Shown here: positions 23,582-33,261 of the stretch, in pieces
Position numbering within the stretch: the first letter of the stretch is position 1
Layout: every line of letters starts with the position of its first letter
Source of the DNA: Portulaca oleracea
Lineage: Eukaryota; Streptophyta; Magnoliopsida; Caryophyllales; Portulacaceae
Length of the DNA stretch: 64,000 nucleotides
Assembly: GCA_029582165.1 (NCBI GenBank)
Contig: CM055877.1
Span: 3,578,023-3,642,022, forward strand
Direction of reading: 5' to 3'
Program-made: the position numbers and the translations under genes
Notes under the pieces: generated by a model
What the model was told of the DNA's origin: nothing
The model's input: only the letters and a program-made list of their open reading frames with translations
The model's database searches: none

Positions 23582-24003
23582 AATGTGATATTTACCAAAA
23601 ACGTGGTAGCTAACTGATAATCATTCGCACCATCCAACCTTCCCACCAACGTTTAAGTCTTTGTAGAATCAAAAAACTAGAATGAATAGAGATCGAGTAC
23701 GTAGCAGTAATTAAAGAGAGAGAAAAACTAGGGTTGATAGAGGGAGAATGAGAAACTAGCTAAGCAAGTAGCACTGTAGCATGCAGTACATATAGGATTG
23801 AAAGAACAAAAAGAAAAACTGGAAGAAGAAAAAGAATAACCAAATTGAAATGTATAAGAAGGCTAAAAAAGAGACAAGACTAACATTTTCTCACAGTGAT
23901 GTAGCAAGCTCCTGATTGTGAGGACATGTTTATAATAAAAAATCAACAAATAAAACATAATAACATGTGTATTGCACGTGTATTGCACGAGAATAAAGAC
24001 TAG
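23582..24003 (+). mobile_element. Helitron 3' end (5' end not found)
   Basis: The 3' terminus shows CGTGTATTGCACG (23977-23989), which can form a hairpin, then 10 nt and CTAG followed by T, as in the other two Helitrons here. No matching TC...ATTAAAAC 5' end was found, so the left limit given is only the edge of the Copia insertion. The Copia may have landed inside this Helitron. Confidence 0.5.
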
Positions 24004-25131
24004 TTGTTATTATAATCCCTTTTTTTCAGTTTAAATGGAAATATAGTTGAAAAAGATACTAAATAACAATTTCCTTCAAGTTCTGTAAATTTGCAAAACA
24101 CAAACTCATTAGATTCGAATTTCAACACATAACAGAAATCCAATAAAAACATCACTTTAGACATGAAATGAACAAATGGGTAAGGAGAAATTTTTGACAG
24201 CAGGAGATGGTAAAGACTATTCTCATAGAAACATGCATGAAAAAACTTGCATAAAAGATATGAAAAGATGAAAGCTTTGATTATATATCACCACATATGC
24301 AATACTTAAGCCAAAAAATGATTGAAAGTGAAGTGGAATTCGCAAAGAAACCTAACCGGAGTTAAGTTGTAAAAATATATCTCAAATTACAATGACGAAA
24401 AAATTGAAAGCTATGAAACAAAAATCAGCAAAAAGGCATGAAAAACAAGTCCACCATTATTGAGCTTACTAGAATTCTTGGACAACAGAGAATGCAGAGA
24501 GAGAGAGAGAGATGCAGGGAAGGGATGTGCATCAAATAGTGAGTCGTCAGTATATATATACAAGAACATGAAAAACAAGTCCATTATTGAGCTTACCAAA
24601 ATTCTTGGACAACAGAGAGAGAGAGAGAGAGAGAGAGAGATGTAGGGAAGGGATGTGCATCAAATAGTGAGTCGTCAGTATATATATACAAAAACCTATC
24701 ATCATCATCATAATTGTAATTTGATGTTCCATATACATATACAAGAAAATCTCAACCATCAACCATTACCATCATCATCATCATCATCATCATCATATGC
24801 ATGAATTAAACATAAAAACCTAACAAATGAAGAAAACACCCTAAGAAGGTAAGTGGTCATCTATATCCAACAAACATCGTTGCATAATATAACTCTCTCC
24901 TATTTTGGTTACTTTTGGTAATGTTTGGTAATTTTTGGTAAATTTACATTAATATATCAAAATTAATTTTTTTTAACTTTGGTAATTTTTGGTAAATTTA
25001 GGCAAAAATCGATAAATTTTTGAATTTATCTGGGAGTTTGACAGGCCCTTAGTGACAATTTATTCCACATTCTCATTTTGCAATATCTAAGTATCTATTT
25101 TCCCGATATTTTCCCGATATATATATATATA
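24004..25131. repeat. Intergenic sequence with a two-unit 130-bp tandem repeat
   Basis: Units at 24438-24567 and 24568-24693 share aaaaacaagtcca, ttcttggacaacagag, a GA microsatellite, agggaagggatgtgcatc and gtgagtcgtcagtatatatata. Related sequence occurs at 2540-2700. A CATCAT microsatellite follows at 24770-24796. No gene is supported; ORFs here read through simple repeats. Confidence 0.6.
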
Positions 25132-25750
25132 GGGAATAGATATAATGAGAAGGGGTCATTGATGAGCATATAAGATCCTAGCCTTTGCTTCCAAGATCAA
25201 GGGTTGTGGTAATTAGGTGTTTTATCTTTATTTCAAATATCTGATTCTAATTATGATTGGTTGGGTTTTTTATTTTTTTTATTTTTTTAGGAAATATCAC
25301 GTGAGAGGGAGAGAAAAATGTATGTTGATGTCACTGCCTTTTTGCACGCTGGTGGCAGAGAATTAATTGCTTGCAATTTTCCAAAACACACAATCAGTTT
25401 GGAAATTTTGAAATTCCAACCAGTGACTTTGCAAGAGGACTGCCATGTGCAAACGATTTCGGCAAGCTTTGAAGGCAAACCCTAAACTATTTTCCAGTTA
25501 CTTGCAAGAGGAGAGACGTGCGATTTTCCGGCAAACCGTATACGATTTTTCGGTGGGTGAGTTTTCCGGTTACTTGCAAGAGAAGGTGAAACCGGGTTTG
25601 GGGCACCCGTTGCGAATTTCCGGCAGCTTTCGGCACCCGTTGCGATTTTTCGGCGAACCCTAAACGATAATAGGAAGGAGAAAGGCCGGTGCGATTTTCT
25701 GGCAGATGAGGTGTTGCAATTTCTGGGTTTTTTCTGTTTTGTTTGAAATT
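25132..25750 (+). repeat. Left terminal inverted repeat of the Mutator-like element
   Basis: Pairs with 31335-31961 in inverted orientation. Shared landmarks include gatcctagcctttg, tcacgtgagagggagag, ttgcaattttccaaaacaca, acttgcaagagga and ttttccggcaaaccgtata. It contains a GC-richer core of repeated ttttccgg/gcgattttc motifs at about 25480-25700. Confidence 0.85.
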
Positions 25751-26289
25751 GCACGCCATTCATCCTAGATCAATTGATTTCTCTTTTAAAAATTCCAGCA
25801 TAAACCCTAATTGATTTGTCTTCTAAAATTTTCAGCAGAAACCCTTATTTCGGCGGTGCAATCCAAGAGGGGAAGGGGTGCAATTCAGTTGCCCAGACGA
25901 TTTTCTGTCCGGGAGGATGACTTTCTGCATTCCGGCGGCCAAGAAATGGATGGTGGGGGTGAAGGAACAAGGTAATCTGAGTAGTATTTATGTAATTTGG
26001 GTTTTGGTTTGTGTTTTTATTCGGTTGTGCAGCTTGTGTTATGTGAGTTGGATACTTGAATATTGTTTATCTGATTCTTGCATATTTTGATGAGTGTCTG
26101 GATGAGTTTATATTTTGATGAAAATCATGTTTGCCCCAATGCACATGGTATATGATAATGTTGATTTTTTGTTGTTGTTGTTGTTGTTCATAATCGACAA
26201 AAAATGGAATTTTTCTACTAAGTATAGTGTTTAGGATCATATTGGTTATGTGTTTCTATGAAGTTGTTGAATCTTGTGTGATGTGTTTT

Positions 26290-29200
26290 GAATATATGAA
26301 TACTTGAACATTGTAGAGTCTGATGATTGTTTGAGTGGGTTATTATTAATCACTGATGTTCATTTTGGTATGCTTAATGCTCATCTTAGAGTGCGTGTGT
26401 TCATATCAACTTTAATAGGCACTAATGTTCATTGTAGAGTCTGATGATTGTTTGAGTGGGTTATCATTAATCACTGATGTTCATTTTGGTATGCTTAATG
26501 CTCATCATGGAGTGCGTGTTTTCATATCAACTTTAATAGGCATCCAGACAGTACTTGTTGTTCATAATATGACAAGTTAATGATCATTACGAAGTCATCA
26601 TTACTTTTGATATTCATTCATGTTTGTCATATTGTATGTTCATGGTAAAAATTCTGATGTTCATATGTGTTCTGAGTGGATGTTCATGGGGTGTGTGTGA
26701 GTGTGCAGTTCATGTTAGTATTTAGGCTCATAATCAATAAGTTGGATGTTCATGGTTAATATAGTGGATGCTCATGTTTGACGTAGTGATTGTTCACGAT
26801 TTTCATATTTGGTGTTCACGGTGAAAATTATGTGTTTTGAGTGGGTGTTCATAGTATGTGTGTGTTGTTCATGTTGATCGTTTTCGATGTTCATCAATGA
26901 GTCAATTGTTTTGGATGTGCAATGCTGCAGCTGGTGGTTCACAATTGAGTGCAATCCCAATGTTGATGCCCACTTGTGTCGTTGAGTTACAAATTTAACG
27001 ACCACGAGGAATATGTTCCATTTTGTGCTATTAATTCAACTAAGGAGGGGAAGTTCATGGTTTGGATTGCGGTTGATGAATGAACATCTGTTGGCTGCAT
27101 TTTTTCTGTCATATAATCTAGTTGGTTTCATGTTGGTTTGATGTATTTTTTTATAAACTTGTAGTTGGTTTAATGTTACGAGGAGAACTGGTTGAAGAAA
27201 GCAAGTGCATTTTTTCTTCTGTTTGGACAAATTTTCCATTGTGTTCAATGTTCATTCTCAATTTTTGTGTGTCATTTGCCGTTTCATTCAATATTTATTG
27301 TGATTCTGGTTTTGTGAACATATATGGGTAATGAAATGAACATCAAGTGACATTGAAATGAACATCAAGCTGTACTTGAATGAACATCAAACTGAAATGG
27401 AAAAATGAACATTAAGTGACAATGAAATGAACATCAAGTTTAGGGTCCTATTGATGATTTGAAATGAATGTTCATTCCAGTATAACTTGATGATCATTTC
27501 ATATTCACTTGATGTTCATTTTCATTCTGTCAAAGATGTTCAATGCCATTTAGGGTCCTATTGATGTTACAACTGATTCACCATCCTTACCCAAATGTTA
27601 CAACTGAGATGTACATTTAATGTTCAATTGATGTTCATTTTCATTATCCATAGATGTTCATCCCAGTAAAATTTGATGTTCATTTCATGGTCATGTTGAC
27701 TGTAAATTGACGTTCATTCCAGTATAACTTGATGATCATTTCATATTCACTTGATGTTCATTTTAATTATCCGTAGATGTTCAATGCCATTTAGGGTCCT
27801 ATTGATCATTTAATACGGATTGATCATTTGATGTTCACTTAACGTTGAATCCAAATAGTTCATTTTTAGTGTGCATAGTTGAGTGTTGCATTTGATGTTC
27901 ATTCCAATACAACTTGATGTTCATTTCATTGTCACTTGATGTTCATTTTTTTCATTTCAATTTGATGTTTATTCAAGTACAATTTGATGTTCATTTCATT
28001 ATCACTTGATGTTCATTTCATTTCCCATATATGTTCACAAAACGTATGCTTGCATACCGGGGTGTGGTGTTCATGTTCATGTTCGTAACACAGTGCATAC
28101 AAAGTTTCCCTCAAGACATGTCTTAGCTGCCAAAATGTCATGCATATTCAAACCAAGTGTAACTTGATGATCATTTCATTTTCACTTAATGTTCAATCCA
28201 AACAGTTCATTTTTAGTGTGCATCATTCAGTATTGCATTTAATGTTCATCCCCGTACAACTTGATGTCTATTTCATTGTAACTTGATGTTCATTTTGTTT
28301 ATTTTCATTTGATATTCACTCCAATACAACTTGATGCTCATTTCATTGTCACTTGATGTTCATTTTTTCATTTCCGTTTGATGTTCATTTAAGTACAACT
28401 TGATGTTTATTTCATTTTCACTTGATGTTCATTTCATTACTCATATACGTTCACAAAATGAATGCTTGCATACCGGGGTTGATCAGTACTGTGACTCAAA
28501 ATGAGCATTAATAGTATCAAAAAAGTACATGACAATACATCACTTATTCGAAACAATAACGCTTCTATAAAATGCCACGTAATTAGAGGTAATGATAAAG
28601 ATGCCCTAAAATTCTAGTAAGCATCAATACAACGAAGCTACAACACCAAATAGGGGCGAGTGACTTTGTTAGGTTCCAATGAGTGACCCTTGAATGTTCG
28701 GTGTCCTTAACATTAGTCTCTTCATACATTATCAAGTCATGGCAGTAGCACCTTCTCAATACGTCCAACAGCTAATCCAGCAATGAACACCTACAGTCCA
28801 TACCACACTGTTAGCGGTCAAGTTGTACCCAAAACGTTACCATAAACAGCAGTACACATGAAATGAGCATCCAGATTGTGAAATGAACATCCATTATACA
28901 TCAAATGAACACCAGGTTGAACATAAAACATCCAAATTGTGAAAATGAACATCCAGTACGCATCAAATGAGCATCAGGCTAAATTGAAATGAACATTAAG
29001 TACCCCAACTAACAAACTTTTCAATAAACATCAAATTTTGAATACGTGCATCGTGAGTGTCTTATGATCGTCAAAGTATTATCAAATGATCGGCAAGATG
29101 AACTGAAATGAACATCAGTTCATATGAAGTCCCTTTTACAGCACTACATGATCAATTATTGATAATTACCATATACACACATGAAAATGAACATCAATCC

Positions 29201-31080
29201 TTTTGTAATGAACATCATGACCTAACTTATGAACATTAATTAACTTACTCTTCGGTCCCTTCTTGATTCACCACAACATCGCCGATCGGGGCAGGAGCCC
29301 GTTCCTCTGGTACAACTATCTCATTTCCCCTACAGTCCATACTACACCATTAGCGGTCAAGTTGCACTCAAAACGTGACCATAAATAACAGTACACATGA
29401 AATGAACATCAAGATCGTGAAATGAACATCCATTATACATCAAATGAACACCAAGCTGAATTGAAATGGCATTAACTGAATCAAATAACAAACTTTTCAG
29501 TGAACATCATGACCTAACTTATGAACTTTAATTAACTTACTCTACGGTGCCTTCTTTGTTCACCACAACATCCCCAGCCGGACCAGATGCCCTTTCCTCT
29601 GGTACAACCACCTCATTTCCCCTATAGTGCATACTACACCGTTAGCGATCAAGTTATACCCAAACATGACCATAACCAGCAGTACACATGAAAATTAATA
29701 TCTTATGACCATCAAGTTTATGAAAATGAGCATTAGAATGCAACAAACAATTTGTAATGAACACCATGACATAACTTAAGAACATCCATTAACTTACTTT
29801 TTGGTGACTTCTTCATTCACCACCGTATCACCGACCATATCAGTGGCCTTTCCTCTTGTACAATCAGCTCGTTCCCCCAACAGTACATACTAAACCGTTA
29901 GCGATCAATTTGGAATGAGCATCATGGGGCACCCAAAAAAGAATATCAAGATACTAAAAAATGAACATCAAGTCCCTTGAAATGCGCATCAGGGTGCACC
30001 CAAATAATAAATGCATTAAGATATCCACATGAAATGAACATATGGTTTATGAATTGAACATCCAGGCTCCATTAAATGAACATCCAGGTTCCATTAAATG
30101 AACATGACGTAGAATTGAAATAAACATTAAGCAACCCAAATAACATTAACCGATTGAAATCAATGAAAATAAATTAGCACCAGTGTGCACATCAGAAACT
30201 GACATTAACCCCCAAAACATCCAACGATGAACATCAACAATGTAAAAAATGAACATCACACATTGACATGAACAACAAAACGCCATAAAAATGGTGACTC
30301 ATGTCTCCTTCTCCATTTCTTCAACCACTGGTTCGGTCACACATTTCGTCTCCATCATCAATTATACTATTCCCTCGTTGAACTGCCAAAAAATCACCCA
30401 TAATTGTTACAAAAAACAGCGAATTATTGAAAAAAAACTCACCGGATTGCTGGAAAAAACAACGAATTCAAACAAAAAAAAGAGACAACCCCTAGAATTC
30501 TGGAAAAACTAACCGCCTGAACTGGGGTTCACTTGAACCAATCCTCACCGGAAACACGCCGGAAACACCTCCAATCTGTTGAACATGACACAATCCCAAC
30601 GTCAGATATGAGCATCACCAATATTACAATGAACATCAACTACATTAACATCATATACTGCACAGTAACAATATAAACATCAGAATTGTAACTATGAACA
30701 TCCAGCCGGACGACTATGAACACCCATAACACCAAATATGAACACCCATAGGCCATAACACAAAATATGAACACCCATAACACAAAATATAAACATCATG
30801 TTTCATCATCATCCAGACCGACCATGACATCAATCATATTTCCATCCAAATGAACACCTGTTCAAAAAAAAAAAAAAGAACCTGAGCACGACCCAAATGA
30901 ACATCACCAATAACGACAACAACGTGCAAATACACCCTTGTCTAATCCACTGAACATCAAATATATTCATCGTGATCAACTACACTTCGCAACCCCCAAA
31001 TATCCAACAATGAACATCAATAATAGAATACATGAACAATAGTTGACTAACATTTCCCTTTGTCTCAAACAATAACATCC
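26290..31080. repeat. TGATGTTCAT / ATGAACATCA motif field
   Basis: Dozens of copies of a 9-11 bp motif built on GATGTTCAT occur at irregular 15-50 base spacing. In 26290-28480 most read GTTCAT on the + strand, except for a small reversed block at 27330-27430. From 28860 to 31060 most read ATGAAC. Longer sub-repeats join several motifs (for example aacttgatgttcatttcattgtcacttgatg). The irregular spacing and lack of unique spacers exclude CRISPR. No known function. Confidence 0.75.
28566..30380 (-). pseudogene. Putative captured gene with reiterated 81-nt exons
   Basis: On the minus strand, 29541-29621 and 29249-29329 are each exactly 81 nt, preceded by TATAG or TGTAG and followed by GTAAGTTAAT. 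They are bounded like exons, in the same phase. Both encode a 27-residue unit of the form EGNE(V/I)VVPEERA...GDVVVN.EGT. A third module, 29798-29877, is 80 nt and has lost the AG acceptor. A possible last exon starts at 28790 after CTGTAG. A possible upstream exon near 30290-30365 encodes METKCVTEPVVEEMEKE. The introns are made of the GTTCAT motif field. I recognise no family. It could be a gene fragment carried by the element, or part of an old element-encoded gene. Confidence 0.4.
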
Positions 31081-31334
31081 AGCTTTCATGTCATTACCCA
31101 AACCCGACATGAATAACAAACAACCAAAAATGATGAATTAAATTCATAGGCAGATGGACTTACATCTCGTTTTTCCTCTATTCAATCTCTATTTCATTCA
31201 CTCCCTTTGATGCCATCAACAATTGCACAATTCGCTTCCTACACCGACAAAAACACACTCAACAATTCGAATTTCGCCCAAAATCATCACTGTATCTGTC
31301 GTCATCCACAAACATATAGAAAATCTACCCCCAA

Positions 31335-31961
31335 TTTCAAACAAAACAGAAAAAACTCAGAAATTGCAACACCTCACCTGCCGAAAAATCGCACCGGCCT
31401 TTCTGCTTCCGATTATTGTTTAGGGTTTGCCGGAAAATTGCAACGGGTGCCGAAAGCTGCCAAAAAATCGCAACGGATGCCCCAAACCCGGTTTCACCTT
31501 CTCTTGCAAGTAACCGGAAAACTCACCCGCCGAAAAATCGTATACGGTTTGCCGGAAAATCGCACGTCCCTCCTCTTGCAAGTAACCGGAAAATAGTTTA
31601 GGGTTTGCCTTCAAAGCTTGCCGGAAATCGTTCGGACAAGACAACCTTCTTGCGGAGTCACTGGTTGGAATTTCAAATTTTCCAAACTGATTGTGTGTTT
31701 TGGAAAATTGCAAGCAATTAATTTCCTGCCACCAGCGTGCAAAAAGACAGTGACATCAGCATACCTCTCTCTCTCTCCCTCTCACGTGATATTGCCTAAT
31801 AAAATAAAAAAATAAAAAATTCAACCAATCATAATTAGAATCAAATATTTGAAATAAAGATAAAACACCTAATTACTACCACCCTTGATCTTGGAACCAA
31901 AGGCTAGGATCTTCTATGCTTATATGCTCATCTAAACCTTCTTCTCATTATATCTATTCCC
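31335..31961 (-). repeat. Right terminal inverted repeat of the Mutator-like element
   Basis: The reverse complement of the left arm, with scattered substitutions and short indels such as a variant aacgattataggaagg block. Several overlapping ORFs of 60-130 codons arise from it in both arms and in both frames, which marks them as by-products of the repeat. Confidence 0.85.
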
Positions 31962-31992
31962 ATATATATATATATATCATATATCATATATC

Positions 31993-32057
<65 letters not shown>

Positions 32058-32154
32058 TATATCATATATCATATATCATATTTCATATATATATTTCTGG
32101 ATACAAAGGGTGGGGATCGAAATATGTGGATTCCAATGAGGGCATATTGGGAAA
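31962..32154. repeat. AT microsatellite block
   Basis: (AT)n runs with atcatatatcatat variants from 31962 to about 32095, then a short unique stretch. An ORF reading YIYIY... through it is an artefact. Confidence 0.8.
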
Positions 32155-32421
32155 TCTATAATTAATTCTATTTAATTTTTTTTATAAAAATCATGTAATA
32201 TTAATGTGTATGCATTAATGTGTGTATGATAACATTTATGACTTTTTTTCTTTTCCTTTTTTTCATATGTACTATTCTTTTTATTTTTTATTGTTGCTTT
32301 TTTCTTTATTCTTTTAGATATAACCTCAATAATATTTTCAATAACATGTGTGATTCGATAATATTCTCAATAATATGTGTAGTTTATTCGCGTCCCGTGC
32401 AACGCACGGGTCTGAGTACTA

Positions 32422-32422
<1 letters not shown>
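32155..32422 (+). mobile_element. Mini-Helitron (268 bp)
   Basis: The 3' end has a perfect hairpin CCCGTGC-AAC-GCACGGG (32394-32410), eight bases, then CTAG and T. The proposed 5' end is TCTATAATTAATTC preceded by A. The 3' end is clear; the 5' end is inferred from the TC and A/T-rich start. No protein is encoded. It is flanked on both sides by TA microsatellites. Confidence 0.6.

Positions 32423-32500
<78 letters not shown>
32423..32500. repeat. TA microsatellite
   Basis: About 75 bases of nearly pure (TA)n directly after the Helitron 3' end. Confidence 0.9.
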
Positions 32501-32680
32501 AACCGAGAATCGGGACCGGGACCGGGAAATAAGGTTAGTCCCACTCCCGGTCCCGTTGTTGACCGGGACTTTAATTTTAGTCCCGCTCTCGGTCCCACTC
32601 CATCGGAAACGGGATTTTGGGACCGGGACTTGACTGGGACAGGACGGGACCGAGATTGCCGAAATTTTTGCTCACCCCTA
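32501..32680. mobile_element. hAT-like MITE remnant (gggaccgggac type), upstream copy
   Basis: G/C-rich sequence with repeated gggaccgggac, ending ...gctcacccctaa. The complement of that end, TAGGGGTGAG, is a familiar hAT-type MITE end. The left end is lost in the TA repeat. A related copy lies at 36915-37076, so copies flank the RH47-like gene on both sides. Confidence 0.45.
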
Positions 32681-32684
32681 ACTT

Positions 32685-33261
32685 AAACAAAAATTTATAA
32701 CAGAACCTGCTCTTTTTAAGTTGGATAAACTTAAATATTCACATTGACAAAATTTTGCAACCGCTACAACTAGTCTAGCAAGCATAGCAAAGAAGAGACC
32801 AAAAAAAGGGTGAACAGCAGCAATCGAACCCACGACCTGTTTCAAATAATGCTACGTACCCAGTCACTAGTGAAGTGGGACCCACTCGAAGCACAGTATC
32901 TTCCTCTTTCTCTCCCTCCCCAAAACCCTATCCCGGCCAATTATCAGGCCACCAATTGACAGCCACCATTGCTGTGTTCTCTTCTTTTGCCTCGGTAACT
33001 CTATTTTAATTCCTGTTTATCCATTATTTTCCCTTTGAATTTGTGCCAATTCTGAATTCGGATGTGTTAATTTTCTCGTAGTTATAGTGTTTTGTGTTAT
33101 TCGTCAATGCCGATTTTAGTTTTCTTATGCGCAATCATTTCGCTTTTTTCCAGGCTGAATTTGGTCTCTATTTCCAGCTTGTAAGTCTGAGAAACCTTCC
33201 TTCTCTGGTTAGCTTGAGCTTTTAAGGAGTGTTAATTTAACTACACAACCATTGGCTTTGG
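32685..33261 (+). promoter_or_regulatory. Upstream region and 5' UTR of the RH47-like gene
   Basis: The stretch 32685-32940 is duplicated at 6575-6835 and ends in a C/T-rich block (ttcctctttctctccctcc) of the kind common near plant transcription starts. A possible 5'-UTR intron runs from GT at 32995 (tgcctcg/gtaact) to AG at 33153 (cttttttccag/gctgaa). Both sites fit the GT-AG rule with a T-rich acceptor, but splicing is inferred only. Confidence 0.4.

Larger units (their letters stand above)
25132..31961. mobile_element. Mutator-like nonautonomous element with ~0.6 kb terminal inverted repeats
   Basis: The ends GGGAATAGATATAATG and its complement lie at 25132 and 31961. The arms 25132-25750 and 31335-31961 match throughout with small indels. 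ATATATATA flanks each side (25123-25131 and 31962-31970), compatible with a 9-bp Mutator duplication but in a TA repeat, so weak. Long arms of hundreds of bases are typical of TIR-MULEs. No MURA-type transposase is seen. The interior is dominated by TGATGTTCAT (mostly left of 28480) and ATGAACATCA (mostly right) motifs, with three exon-like modules at 29249-29877. ORFs in the arms are arm sequence, not genes. Confidence 0.8.

Noticed and set aside
25878..26090. 70-codon ORF inside the Mutator-like element as captured gene
   Set aside because: No splice context or domain; adjacent to repeat arm and followed by simple motif sequence.
26290..31060. CRISPR-like repeated motif array
   Set aside because: Motif is 9-11 bp, spacing is irregular, spacers are made of the same motif, and the host is a plant.
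31207..31713. ORFs of 97-129 codons in the right arm of the Mutator-like element
   Set aside because: The same sequence in the left arm gives different broken ORFs on the opposite strand; they are terminal repeat sequence.
31916..32501. ORFs reading YIYIYI... across 31916-32161 and 32220-32501
   Set aside because: They are translations of TA microsatellites and a Helitron; no domain.
32800..32850. True tRNA gene on the minus strand
   Set aside because: A B-box-like GGTTCGATT is present but no cloverleaf can be drawn; SINE-like at most.
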